Of a stretch of 64,000 bases of DNA, positions 43,005 through 50,935 are shown piece after piece. Source of the DNA: Ancylomarina subtilis (GTDB lineage Bacteria > Bacteroidota > Bacteroidia > Bacteroidales > Marinifilaceae). The notes under the pieces were generated by a model. It was given only the letters and a program-made list of their open reading frames with translations. It did no database searches and had not been told where the DNA came from. A program made the translations under genes and the position numbers. Within the stretch, counting starts at the first letter, position 1. Every line of letters starts with the position of its first letter. The stretch spans positions 871,781-935,780 of the forward strand of contig NZ_SHKN01000001.1 of assembly GCF_004217115.1 (NCBI RefSeq), given 5' to 3'.

Positions 43005-44894
43005 ATGGCTATTCAAACAATAGACAATAATATTGATAACGGTGTAGACAGTGAACTTTTTGATTGCTTAAAACTTGAATCTCCTAAGAGTTTTTTTCTG
43101 TTTGCTGGTGCAGGTTCTGGAAAAACTCGTTCGTTAGTCAATATATTAAGAGAATTTGAGCAAAAGTATGGTAAACAATTTCGTTTAGAAAGGAAAAAAG
43201 TTGCAATCATAACTTATACAAATGCAGCGGCTGATGAAATAATACATAGGTCAGAACATAGCTCGATTTTTCAAGTTAGCACTATTCACAGCTTTGCATG
43301 GGGCTTGATTAAAAACTTCACCAATGATATTAAGTCATGGATTAAAAGCAATTTAACAGATGAGATTGCAGACCTAGAAGAAAAGCAAGCAAAAAGTAAA
43401 AACTTGCAAAATAAAACTTCACTAGATAGGGCAAAGAAGATTACATCCAAAAAGAAAAGATATGCAAATCTGGATAACATCGTTAAATTCACATACAATC
43501 CTAATGGAGATAATATTACTAAGGATTCTTTAAATCATTCCGAAGTAATTAGCATTGCTGCATCTTTTATTGATAATAAAGCATTAATGCAAGATATACT
43601 CGTTTGCAAATACCCAATTGTATTAATAGATGAAAGTCAAGATACAAAGAAAGAGCTAGTAGACTCATTCTTTCAATTATATAATCGAAAAAAGGATTCT
43701 TTTTCATTGGGACTTTTTGGAGATACAATGCAAAGAATATACTCAGATGGTAAAGAGAAGCTAGGAGAAAATCTTCCTGCTGATATGCTGCAGCCAGCAA
43801 AAATAATGAATCATCGTTCTAATAAACGCATTATCAGATTAATAAACAACATTAGGAAAGATGTTGATGGACAAGAACAAAGACCAAGAACAGAAAAAGC
43901 AGAAGGTGTTGTGCATTTCTTTATCTGTAGCAGGGGGTTAGATAAAAATGAAGTAGAAAATGATATTTCTGTTCGTATGTCTAAAATCACTGAAGATTCA
44001 AAATGGGATATTGGTTCGGAAGAACACGAAGTAAAAACTCTGATTCTTGAACATCATATGGCTGCTCGCCGTATGGGGTTTATCAATTTCTTTGAACCAT
44101 TATATAGAGTAAGTAAATTAAAGACAGGCCTACTCGATGGGTCATTAAGTAGTTTGAATTTTTTCACAAAGACTATTTTGCCACTTGTAAAGGCTTACGA
44201 AAGTGATGATAAATTTGAATTGGCTCGGATAGTCAAAAAGAACAGTAGGCTTTTAAAAAAGGAAACGTTAAAGAAAAGTGAAAATCAAATTGTAGATATA
44301 CAAAAAACTAATGAAGCTCTCTCATCTTTATTTTCATTATTTAAAGATAGTAATGAACCGAATTTATTGGCTGTTCTTAAAAATATCCATAAGTCTCAAT
44401 TGTTTCCCATTCCAGAAACCTTGTTGCCAATAGCCTTAAGAGAAGATAGAGCAGTATCAGATAGTGCAGAAGAGAATATAGATGAAATTATAAATGCTTG
44501 GGACTCTGCTTTGTTAAGCCCATTCTCTGAAATCAGAAATTATGATGTTTACTTATCAGAAGATTCAAAGTTTGGAACACACCAAGGGGTAAAAGGTCTT
44601 GAATACGATAGAGTAATGGTAATAATTGATGATGAAGAAGCAAGTGGATTCATGTTTAGTTATGACAAACTTTTTGGAGCTAAGGGACTAACAACGACTG
44701 ATGAAAAGAACTTGGACGAAGGTAAGGAAACTGGTATCGACAGAACAAAACGGCTATTTTATGTTGCATGTAGTAGAGCAAAAGAGAGCTTAGCAATTGT
44801 AGCATATACTGATAATATGGAAAGTGTGAAATCTACAATAATGTCAAACAATTGGTTTGAGGAAAATGAAATAGAAATGATAAAAGAAATATAA
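43005..44894 (+). CDS. gajB: GajB-like UvrD/Rep-type helicase (Gabija defence)
   Basis: A 629-residue SF1A helicase-like protein. Walker A is G35-AGSGK-T41, the Q-rich Walker B is L207-I-D-E-S-Q-D213, GVKGLEYDRV (about 528-537) is motif V-like, and RLFYVACSRAKE (R583 onward) is motif VI. It also has a mid-region insertion (about 115-185, very Lys-rich) and another around 340-460. In Gabija, GajB acts downstream of or with GajA, sensing DNA ends. It begins 11 bases after gajA, and a terminator-like hairpin follows at 44961. GajB is normally about 490 residues, so this one is also enlarged. UvrD repair helicases are the alternative, but pairing with an OLD nuclease argues for Gabija. Confidence 0.88.
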   Translation: MAIQTIDNNIDNGVDSELFDCLKLESPKSFFLFAGAGSGKTRSLVNILREFEQKYGKQFRLERKKVAIITYTNAAADEIIHRSEHSSIFQVSTIHSFAWGLIKNFTNDIKSWIKSNLTDEIADLEEKQAKSKNLQNKTSLDRAKKITSKKKRYANLDNIVKFTYNPNGDNITKDSLNHSEVISIAASFIDNKALMQDILVCKYPIVLIDESQDTKKELVDSFFQLYNRKKDSFSLGLFGDTMQRIYSDGKEKLGENLPADMLQPAKIMNHRSNKRIIRLINNIRKDVDGQEQRPRTEKAEGVVHFFICSRGLDKNEVENDISVRMSKITEDSKWDIGSEEHEVKTLILEHHMAARRMGFINFFEPLYRVSKLKTGLLDGSLSSLNFFTKTILPLVKAYESDDKFELARIVKKNSRLLKKETLKKSENQIVDIQKTNEALSSLFSLFKDSNEPNLLAVLKNIHKSQLFPIPETLLPIALREDRAVSDSAEENIDEIINAWDSALLSPFSEIRNYDVYLSEDSKFGTHQGVKGLEYDRVMVIIDDEEASGFMFSYDKLFGAKGLTTTDEKNLDEGKETGIDRTKRLFYVACSRAKESLAIVAYTDNMESVKSTIMSNNWFEENEIEMIKEI

Positions 44895-44910
44895 ATAAAA
44901 GCGCATACAC

Positions 44911-44952
44911 CCCGCTAGCGCGAGTTGTAGCTCGTGCTCTGCAGAGCAGAAA
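44911..44952. repeat. REP-like double hairpin, copy 1
   Basis: CCCGCTAGCGCGAG, then hairpin GAG-TTGTAG-CTC, then CTCTGCAGAGCAG. Same family as 45794 and 48358. With the hairpin at 44961 it forms an ~83-bp block repeated directly at 48358-48441. Confidence 0.75.
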
Positions 44953-44960
44953 TGAAAAAT

Positions 44961-44993
44961 AAAGGCTGCCTCTCTCACGATTGGCAGTCTTTT
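44961..44993 (+). terminator. Terminator after gajB
   Basis: Arms AAAGGCTGCC and GGCAGTCTTT with a T run. Nearly identical to the hairpin at 48409. Confidence 0.75.
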
Positions 44994-45029
44994 AAGGCAA
45001 AATCGTTGCTACAAATATCAAAGATTACT

Positions 45030-45785
45030 ATGAAAAAACTACTACTATTTTTAATCATCACCTCATACCTATTACCAAACACTTTAAAAGCTCAAAATGA
45101 AGGTGAAATTGCAGTTGCTGCAGCAGGAGCACTTCTTACGATTGGTGCAGGAGTAGCTGCTGTTGAACAAATGAAAGAAAGGGCTGAGTTAACAGCAACG
45201 CAATGGATTTTAGCGAACCATCCTGAACTTACTAGTTTCTCATTAACAACATTAGATTTTGATGGAAAAAGATTAAAAGATCTATCTGCAACTTCAGTGA
45301 TTTCTTTCAAAATTCAAGAATTTAAACCTACTGACAATCCTGTTCTTGATGGGAAAAGACAAATATTATTTGGTTTTACAAGCCATGGTTGGATTACACA
45401 GTATGGAATTGATTTTGACAAGGTAGATTGGTTTTTAATAGACCAATCAGAATGGATGAATATGATGACTTCATATGTAAAAGTTGCATCTACTGAAACA
45501 GATGACAATAGTATCAAAGAGAAATTAAAGAATGGTAAAGTTGTAAACAGAGGAGTGAAAATAAACAGCAAGCTAGTCATTCCTTTCTTTAAGCTATCAG
45601 GGGATATGTATGTCGTTACAGATTATTCAGACAAACTAAAATTACTTTATAATGAAAGATCTCTAGGTATATATCTTAAGGAAACAATGAGTTTGGTTCA
45701 AATTGAAAGAAAAAATATAATTGACATCCACTATTTCTTTTTAAATAAAGCCCGGGCGGCGCATAATAATTATGCCGGTTGGTAA
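45030..45785 (+). CDS. Exported protein of unknown function
   Basis: The true start is ATG 45030: the upstream part of the frame runs through the REP element and terminator, whereas this Met starts a clean signal peptide (MKKLLLFLIITSYLLPNTLK, cut near AQ). The mature protein of about 230 residues has a glycine- and alanine-rich helix early (AVAAAGALLTIGAGVAAVEQ) and then mixed alpha/beta sequence without a known motif. Its last residues overlap a GCATAAT-A-ATTATGC palindrome (45761-45775), so the C-terminus may be partly derived from a repeat. A REP-like element follows at once. Function unknown. Confidence 0.7.
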   Translation: MKKLLLFLIITSYLLPNTLKAQNEGEIAVAAAGALLTIGAGVAAVEQMKERAELTATQWILANHPELTSFSLTTLDFDGKRLKDLSATSVISFKIQEFKPTDNPVLDGKRQILFGFTSHGWITQYGIDFDKVDWFLIDQSEWMNMMTSYVKVASTETDDNSIKEKLKNGKVVNRGVKINSKLVIPFFKLSGDMYVVTDYSDKLKLLYNERSLGIYLKETMSLVQIERKNIIDIHYFFLNKARAAHNNYAGW

Positions 45786-45793
45786 AAGTATCC

Positions 45794-45837
45794 CCCGCTA
45801 GCGCGAGCTTGTAGCTCGTGCTCTGCGAATGCAGAAA
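45794..45837. repeat. REP-like double hairpin, copy 2
   Basis: CCCGCTAGCGCGAGCTTGTA then GCTCGTGCTCTGCG and GCAGAAA: the AGCT arms pair around TTGT, with a second small stem after. It lacks the terminator extension of copies 1 and 3. Confidence 0.75.
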
Positions 45838-46090
45838 CAAAAAACTACTGGTAACGAAAGCTAAATTTCATGTGCGGTGATACCAATTTGAAAGCTAAGT
45901 TCAATTAACAAACACCAGCAAGCCAACTAAATGGATTTGTATAAAATTATAAATTTATGCGGTGTGCTTCTTTAGGGTGTTACTCACTGCGTTTGTGAGC
46001 TCCCGTTAATCGGTGGGCAAGAAAACTGTTTTAATCGCCCACGCAACTTAACAAGACCCTTGCTAATGCAAAGAAAGCTCAGTTCATATT
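45838..46090. other. Noncoding region with a decayed palindromic element
   Basis: About 250 bases upstream of the second Crp/Fnr gene. The GAGCTCCCGTTAATCGGTGG loop at about 45998-46017 matches the loop of the element at 47598 (GAGCTCCCGTTGGTCGGTGG), but the outer arms are eroded. No gene seen. Confidence 0.5.
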
Positions 46091-46097
46091 TGAAAAC

Positions 46098-46679
46098 ATG
46101 AATAGATTAATAGAAAATATAAAAGCATATATCCCACTTCGTGAACATGAAATTCAGTTGCTTAAAGGCGCTGTGGATAAAAAAAATTATCAAAAGAATG
46201 AGATAATTTTCACCGAAGGAAAAATATCGGACGAAATCTATTTTGTTACAAAGGGGTGTGTCAGACTGTTTTATAATGTAGATGGTAACGATAAAACAGC
46301 CTTCTTTTATACAGAAGGACAATTTATATGTGCCGGAGAAAGCTATACGTTTAATACACCTGCAATTGAAAATTATCAAGCAATTGAACAAACCGAGATA
46401 TTTGTCTTTGGAAAATCAAAAATTGAAAGCTTATTAAAAGAAGTTCCCAAATTTGAGGTGATTGCCCGAATAGCCACTGAGAATGAATTAATAACTTGCC
46501 AAAAGGTCATTGCCTCGTTTGTAACAAAATCAGCAGAAGAACGCTACATCGATTTATTAAATACAAACGGAGAATTATTCCAGCGTGCTCCACAGCAATA
46601 TATTGCATCGTTTTTAGGTGTATCTCCTGAAACTTTAAGTCGAATTAAAACCCGGGTATTCAATAAAAAACGTTCTTGA
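46098..46679 (+). CDS. Crp/Fnr family transcription regulator (partner of the reductase at 46731)
   Basis: A 193-residue paralogue-type Crp/Fnr regulator. The N-terminal beta roll is at about 15-120 (IIFTEGKISDEIYFVTKGCV), and the C-terminal helix-turn-helix is QYIASFLGVSPETLSRIKTR near 167-186. There are no Cys ligands for an Fe-S cluster. Two bases of its stop codon lie within a perfect CTTGAC-GATA-GTCAAG dyad (46675-46690), 30 bases before a -7 box for the reductase gene. The layout copies the pair at 34947-36196. It probably activates the neighbouring gene; the signal is unknown. Confidence 0.9.
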   Translation: MNRLIENIKAYIPLREHEIQLLKGAVDKKNYQKNEIIFTEGKISDEIYFVTKGCVRLFYNVDGNDKTAFFYTEGQFICAGESYTFNTPAIENYQAIEQTEIFVFGKSKIESLLKEVPKFEVIARIATENELITCQKVIASFVTKSAEERYIDLLNTNGELFQRAPQQYIASFLGVSPETLSRIKTRVFNKKRS

Positions 46680-46690
46680 CGATAGTCAAG
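46675..46690. promoter_or_regulatory. Perfect FNR-like dyad CTTGAC-GATA-GTCAAG
   Basis: All six arm bases pair, four-base spacer. Its centre lies at about -41.5 if transcription starts seven bases past the -7 box at 46712, the textbook class II activator position. It overlaps the end of the Crp/Fnr gene. Confidence 0.7.
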
Positions 46691-46711
46691 AAAATATGGA
46701 TCTGGAACCTC

Positions 46712-46719
46712 TAACTTTG
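46712..46719 (+). promoter_or_regulatory. -7 box TAACTTTG before the reductase gene
   Basis: Exact TAnnTTTG match, 12 bases before ATG 46731. No TTG -33 element at the proper distance, which suits activation by the dyad-bound regulator. Confidence 0.55.
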
Positions 46720-46730
46720 TAATAAAAAAG

Positions 46731-47597
46731 ATGAATTCAAAGAAAGTTTTAGTGGCAGGAGCAACCGGATATTTAGGTCAGTATTTGGTAAGAGAACTCA
46801 AAAATAGAGGTTTTTGGGTGAGAGTTTTAATTAGAAAAGAAGCTCAAAAAAGTAAATTTCAAGATGTTGACGATTTCTTTATAGGTCAGATAACCGAACC
46901 AAATTCAATAAAAGGAATAACAAAAAATATTGATTGGGTTTTCTCTACCATTGGCATTACCCGACAAAAAGATGGAATGACTTATATGGATGTTGATTAT
47001 CAGGGGAATTCAAATTTACTGAACGATGCTTTGAAAAATAAAGTTGAAGCATTCCAATATATTTCCGCAATTAATGGAGAAAAGCTGAGAAATCTAAAAA
47101 TATTTGAAGCTAAAGAACGATTTGTGGATGAATTGAAAGATTCAGGAATCAATTACTGTGTGTTACGTCCGAACGGATTCTTCTCCGACATGAAAGATTT
47201 TCTTAATATGGCAAAAGCTGGTCGGGTTTACTTATTTGGAGATGGAAACCTGAAGCTTAATCCAATTCATGGCAAAGATTTGGCAAAGGTTTGTATTGAT
47301 AAAATGATTTCGGGTATAGAGGAAGAAACAGTAGGTGGCATTGATATATTCACTCAAAATGAATTGGCTGAGCTGGCATTAAAGGCATGGCAAAAACCAG
47401 TAAAAATCAGTCATCTTCCTGATTGGACAAGACGATTTACGATTGGCTTATTAAGAACCTTCACATCTTCAAAAACTTATGGTCCAATTGAATTTTTCTT
47501 GACAGCAATGGCTTTTGATAACATTGCAAAGCAATATGGTACCAATAGACTTGAAGATTTTTTTAATTTAGAGGTGAAAAGAATGAAGGAAAAATAA
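46731..47597 (+). CDS. NAD(P)-binding NmrA/SDR-like reductase
   Basis: A 288-residue atypical short-chain dehydrogenase. The Rossmann loop is GATGYLGQYLV at about 10-20; R/K residues after the second strand (VLIRKEAQ) suggest NADPH. The DVDYQGNSNLLNDALKNKV and FQYISAIN segments fit NmrA-like or complex I 39-kDa-like families. The C-terminal part (FFLTAMAFDNIAKQYG) is helical. The usual Tyr-Lys active pair is not obvious. It probably reduces or binds NADPH, or acts as a redox sensor. It is followed at once by the palindromic element at 47598, and preceded by its Crp/Fnr partner. Confidence 0.85.
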   Translation: MNSKKVLVAGATGYLGQYLVRELKNRGFWVRVLIRKEAQKSKFQDVDDFFIGQITEPNSIKGITKNIDWVFSTIGITRQKDGMTYMDVDYQGNSNLLNDALKNKVEAFQYISAINGEKLRNLKIFEAKERFVDELKDSGINYCVLRPNGFFSDMKDFLNMAKAGRVYLFGDGNLKLNPIHGKDLAKVCIDKMISGIEEETVGGIDIFTQNELAELALKAWQKPVKISHLPDWTRRFTIGLLRTFTSSKTYGPIEFFLTAMAFDNIAKQYGTNRLEDFFNLEVKRMKEK

Positions 47598-47740
47598 GCA
47601 CTAGCTACAACATTTTGTATCAGTAAGGGCAGGCAATGTGTTAAATCTTAAAGTTTAGCTTTGCTGAGCTCCCGTTGGTCGGTGGACAGGAAACTAGCGC
47701 ACAATTTGCCACGACTCATACAACTTACCATTATAGCACA
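47598..47740. repeat. 143-bp imperfect palindromic element, second copy
   Basis: Starts GCACTAGCTACAACATTTTG directly after the reductase stop codon and ends CCATTATAGCACA. Arms TTGTATCAGTA and TTGTATGAGT(C) pair when inverted. The loop GAGCTCCCGTTGGTCGGTGG is in the middle. Same family as 40573. Confidence 0.7.
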
Positions 47741-47759
47741 TTAAAGGAAAACCCATCAG

Positions 47760-48311
47760 ATGACAAATAAGACGATAGAAGAAAGATGTAGTTTTAATAC
47801 TCAGCGACTAAGTGTGAGTAGCTGGACTAATCAGCTTAAAGAACCGGATTCTGAGAAAAACCTTGCAGAAAAAGTAATTGAAATATTAACTCCGAATGTT
47901 ACTAAAGCGCTACCCGATGGATGGCAAAATATTTCGACAATAGTTGGTGCTCAGGAATGGATAAATGAAAGAGATGAAGAAAGCCATTTTCTAACTGTCC
48001 GACTATTAAAAACCAATGAAACAATAGGCTTTATTTTTCTCTACGAAGCTGATTCGGAACAAAAATACGATGATCTGCGTTTTGGTTATCTCTTATCAGA
48101 AAAAGTTTGGGGTAAAGGACTGGGAACAGAATTGATTGAAGGTTTAATCAATTGGTGTAAAGCTGAAGGAGATATTAAACGAATTTCAGGGGGCGTAGAG
48201 TCTGATAATATTGGGTCTATTAAAGTCTTGGAAAAGACTGGATTCATAGCTTCAACAGTAGACAATCCAACAGAAGATGTGGTTTTTTATGAATATCAAT
48301 TTGATATTTAA
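47760..48311 (+). CDS. GNAT family N-acetyltransferase
   Basis: A 183-residue acetyltransferase of the RimJ/RimL-like type. The acetyl-CoA loop is in EKVWGKGLGTELIEGL (about 114-129), preceded by the strand LRFGYLLS and followed by SDNIGSIKVLEKTGF (about 147-161), all typical of ribosomal-protein or small-molecule acetyltransferases. The substrate is unknown. It is the last single-gene unit of the palindrome-separated region, and its stop is 46 bases before REP-like copy 3. ATG 47760 is 19 bases after the element's end. Confidence 0.88.
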   Translation: MTNKTIEERCSFNTQRLSVSSWTNQLKEPDSEKNLAEKVIEILTPNVTKALPDGWQNISTIVGAQEWINERDEESHFLTVRLLKTNETIGFIFLYEADSEQKYDDLRFGYLLSEKVWGKGLGTELIEGLINWCKAEGDIKRISGGVESDNIGSIKVLEKTGFIASTVDNPTEDVVFYEYQFDI

Positions 48312-48357
48312 TAAACATATGATGATGTTTAAAGGAAAAGGAAAATTTATTTGGACA

Positions 48358-48400
48358 CCCGCTAACGCAAGCTTGTAGCTCGTGCTCTGCGGAGCAGAAA
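48358..48400. repeat. REP-like double hairpin, copy 3
   Basis: CCCGCTAACGCAAGCTTGTA then GCTCGTGCTCTGCGGAGCAG. Differs from copy 1 at a few sites and continues into the same 40-base extension. A short remnant CCCGCTAGCGG lies at 49177-49187. Confidence 0.75.
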
Positions 48401-48408
48401 TGAAAAAT

Positions 48409-48441
48409 AAAGGCTGCCTCTCTCACGATTGGCAGCCTTTT
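48409..48441. terminator. Bidirectional terminator between GNAT and oxygenase genes
   Basis: Perfect arms AAAGGCTGCC/GGCAGCCTTT, with T or A runs on both sides. Its loop matches the hairpin after gajB. Confidence 0.85.
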
Positions 48442-48465
48442 ATTTTCATCTCATCGGCAAAGCAA

Positions 48466-49080
48466 TTAACCCGTTTTAAACCAGCCCGTAATACTAAGGC
48501 GTTGCTGATTGCAGCTTAAAACTTCGTGTTCGAGATCGGTACTTTTAAAGAACACACAAGAGCCATTCTTTGGGTTGATTATTTGCTTGTGGTTTTCATG
48601 ATAGATGCATAGGTTGCCTCCATCCTCTTCTTTCCAGTCCACATTTAAATACATTATCATGGTAAAGGCCCGGCTCTTATTATCCTGAAATTGATCGAGG
48701 TGCCTTTTATAGAAAGTTCCCTTTTCGTAGAGGGCGTAATGAAATTCGTAAGCTGTAATGCCCGTATAGCAGGTCCGGTTCAGATAGCTTACAAATTCAT
48801 CCATTTGGTCGAGAAATTGGTTCTCAAACACATCCTTATGGCTGCGATCTAACCAAAAAATCTTATCGCCACGATTCGATAAATCGATGGTTCGTTTGGC
48901 CCTATTCCCTATACCTGCTTCTTTAAGCTGATTCCCGGAATTTAAGGCGATTAAATTAACTCTAAGTGCTGTGGCCAGGCTATCGCTTAAAAAGCGCTGA
49001 CTTACACCAACCTGCTTGTCGATATAAGTGCTGACAATATCTTCATATGCTTTCTGCATCCTTGTGGAATAAAACGACAC
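48466..49080 (-). CDS. 2-oxoglutarate/Fe(II)-dependent oxygenase (prolyl hydroxylase-like)
   Basis: A 204-residue double-stranded beta-helix oxygenase. The iron ligands are H127-L-D129 in FYKRHLDQF and H185 in DLEHEV; R194 in NQQRLSITGWF should bind 2-oxoglutarate. The N-terminal half is helical. It resembles prolyl 4-hydroxylase-type enzymes such as those acting on EF-Tu or ribosomal proteins, but the substrate is not known. It lies between two hairpin terminators and is probably monocistronic. It needs O2, which hints that the host meets oxygen despite its hydrogenase-like sensors. Confidence 0.9.
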   Translation of the reverse strand: MSFYSTRMQKAYEDIVSTYIDKQVGVSQRFLSDSLATALRVNLIALNSGNQLKEAGIGNRAKRTIDLSNRGDKIFWLDRSHKDVFENQFLDQMDEFVSYLNRTCYTGITAYEFHYALYEKGTFYKRHLDQFQDNKSRAFTMIMYLNVDWKEEDGGNLCIYHENHKQIINPKNGSCVFFKSTDLEHEVLSCNQQRLSITGWFKTG

Positions 49081-49192
49081 TCAGTGTGTGTATCGCTTAA
49101 ACAATGTAATCTTTTTTAAGGCAGAAACAGCACAATACCGGATTTATAAATCCGGTATCTCAAAAGCAGACAAGCACCCGCTAGCGGAATAA

Positions 49193-49224
49193 AAAGGCTA
49201 CCAATCCCCGATTGGCAGCCTTTC
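49193..49224 (-). terminator. Terminator of the citrate synthase-family gene
   Basis: Arms AAAGGCTACCAATC and GATTGGCAGCCTTT pair with one mismatch around CCC. T-rich sequence follows on the minus strand. Confidence 0.85.
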
Positions 49225-49321
49225 TTTATCTCATCAGCATCAGGTAAGGATGCAGTGCATTTTTTACAAATTCGATTCAAACACATCCGGATGCATGAAA
49301 TCCTGATTGGGTAACATTCTC

Positions 49322-50614
49322 TTAAGCTTGCGCATTAAGTCTATCAATGACCCATTTATTGGTCACACTTTTAGGCCTGATAATTGGCTGTCCCAATCCC
49401 TGTGCAAGGATATTCTGGGCACAAAATCCCATGACTCTGGACACTCCAAACAAAACGGTATAAAAATCGAATTCATTCACCCCGTAATAATGCAGAAGTG
49501 AACCCGACATGGCATCAACATTTGGCCATGGATTTGCCACTTTACCTTCCTTATAATGCATTAAAATATCCGGAACAATTGAGAAGAGTTTCTTTGCAAT
49601 CTTAAAACAAGGGCTACTCGCGCAATTGCTCTCACCAAAATTCATAAAAGCCGTAAATCGTGGGTCGGTCACACGCAATACCGCATGCCCGTAACCCGGA
49701 ATCACATGACCTGAATTAAGAACGTCTAAAATATGCGTTCTCAACACATCCTCATCCGGATCGGCCCCAAGTTTTTCATGAATATTGAGAATAAATCGTA
49801 AACATTCCTGATTGGCTAATCCATGCAATGGACCGGCCAAGCCGTTGAGTCCGGCAGATACGGCATAATACAAATCCGAAAGCGCTGAATTGACCACCCT
49901 TGATGTAAATGCGCTGACATTGCCGCCTTCATGATCGCAATGCAAAACCAAATACAGACGCATTAAATCGGCAAAGCCCTCATCATCGTTCACACCCAGC
50001 ATATGTGCCAAATTAGCCGACCAATTTAAACCGGAATCATGTGGAATTAATTGGCCATCGCCAAATCGTATTCGATAGATCCCGCCTGCAAGTGCGGGTA
50101 ACTTTGCAAGTATATTCATGGCATCCTCCAGGGTATATTGCCAATAATCCATTTTTTTCAGACCTTTTTGATAGGCCTTCTTAAAAACAGACTCATTCTC
50201 CATGGATAAAATACCGAGGCTCAGCATGGTCATTGGATGTGTATCTTTGGGCAGACTACGCAAAACATCCCATACGTATTGAGGGACCTGGGCACGTTTA
50301 TTCAACTCAGTCTGAAAATTAACCAACGATTCCTTATCCGGAAATTTCCCGGTAGACAAGAGAAAAAATATTTCCTCAGGCAACTTATCCGAAAATTCAT
50401 CTGTGGTATACCCGCCAATATAAAGCCCCGAATAAGGATCAACATAGGATGTGTTACAAGCCAATGCAACCAATCCACGCATTCCACCATATATTTGCCC
50501 GACGCTAACTTCCGCAACAACAGAATCACGACCTTTGGCAAAAATTTCATCAATTTCTAACTGCAATTCAAGTAGATGATTTTGAATTCCTTTTTTTAGA
50601 TCAGACATACCCAT
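49322..50614 (-). CDS. Citrate/2-methylcitrate synthase family protein
   Basis: A 430-residue enzyme that should condense oxaloacetate with acetyl-CoA (or propionyl-CoA). Family blocks are HCDHEGGNVSAFTSRVV (H228), GLAGPLHGLANQE (catalytic H264), PGYGHAVLRVTDPR (H310) and PWPNVDAMSG (D367). The N-terminal part (VSVGQIYGGMRGLVALACNT) and the HCDHEGGN block are typical of the eukaryote-like citrate synthase branch found in some Bacteroidota. ATG at 50614; a Met three codons later is possible. Whether it works in the TCA cycle or in a methylcitrate route cannot be told. Single gene with a terminator. Confidence 0.92.
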   Translation of the reverse strand: MGMSDLKKGIQNHLLELQLEIDEIFAKGRDSVVAEVSVGQIYGGMRGLVALACNTSYVDPYSGLYIGGYTTDEFSDKLPEEIFFLLSTGKFPDKESLVNFQTELNKRAQVPQYVWDVLRSLPKDTHPMTMLSLGILSMENESVFKKAYQKGLKKMDYWQYTLEDAMNILAKLPALAGGIYRIRFGDGQLIPHDSGLNWSANLAHMLGVNDDEGFADLMRLYLVLHCDHEGGNVSAFTSRVVNSALSDLYYAVSAGLNGLAGPLHGLANQECLRFILNIHEKLGADPDEDVLRTHILDVLNSGHVIPGYGHAVLRVTDPRFTAFMNFGESNCASSPCFKIAKKLFSIVPDILMHYKEGKVANPWPNVDAMSGSLLHYYGVNEFDFYTVLFGVSRVMGFCAQNILAQGLGQPIIRPKSVTNKWVIDRLNAQA

Positions 50615-50935
50615 TTAATTAATACGTTTAAAAACAAATCTGCAATACAGTGTATAAAACGACACTTTATAAGAGAAGGAGGACTCTTAGTAAGTTACGA
50701 AAAAAAGGCTAATCAAGGAAGTCAACACATAGATTACGAACCGCTTAGCAAGTAATATATAGTGAGAATAAACAGTCCCTTATTTTTTGTTCCTTCCCTA
50801 TACCACCCACTCTCATTTTAATCAGTTCATGAAAAATAAAACAGGGCAAATGCAGCTTGCTGTAGCGAGCTCTTCAAAAGACAAGAAAATATTTCGTATT
50901 TTTAAATCAATATTTAAATCTAAAAAGTAAAAATT
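50615..50935. other. Intergenic region between citrate synthase and PspC genes
   Basis: About 320 bases holding divergent promoters. No clear -7 box, repeat or small gene apart from the PspC gene that follows. Confidence 0.5.

Noticed and set aside
44934-45029. N-terminal extension of the exported protein from an earlier ATG
   Set aside because: It would translate through the REP-like element and terminator hairpin; the ATG at 45030 starts a clear signal peptide.
36205-48311. A true integron cassette array
   Set aside because: No integrase gene is in the window, the element ends only loosely fit attC core sites, and some inter-gene gaps lack an element. Kept as attC-like only.
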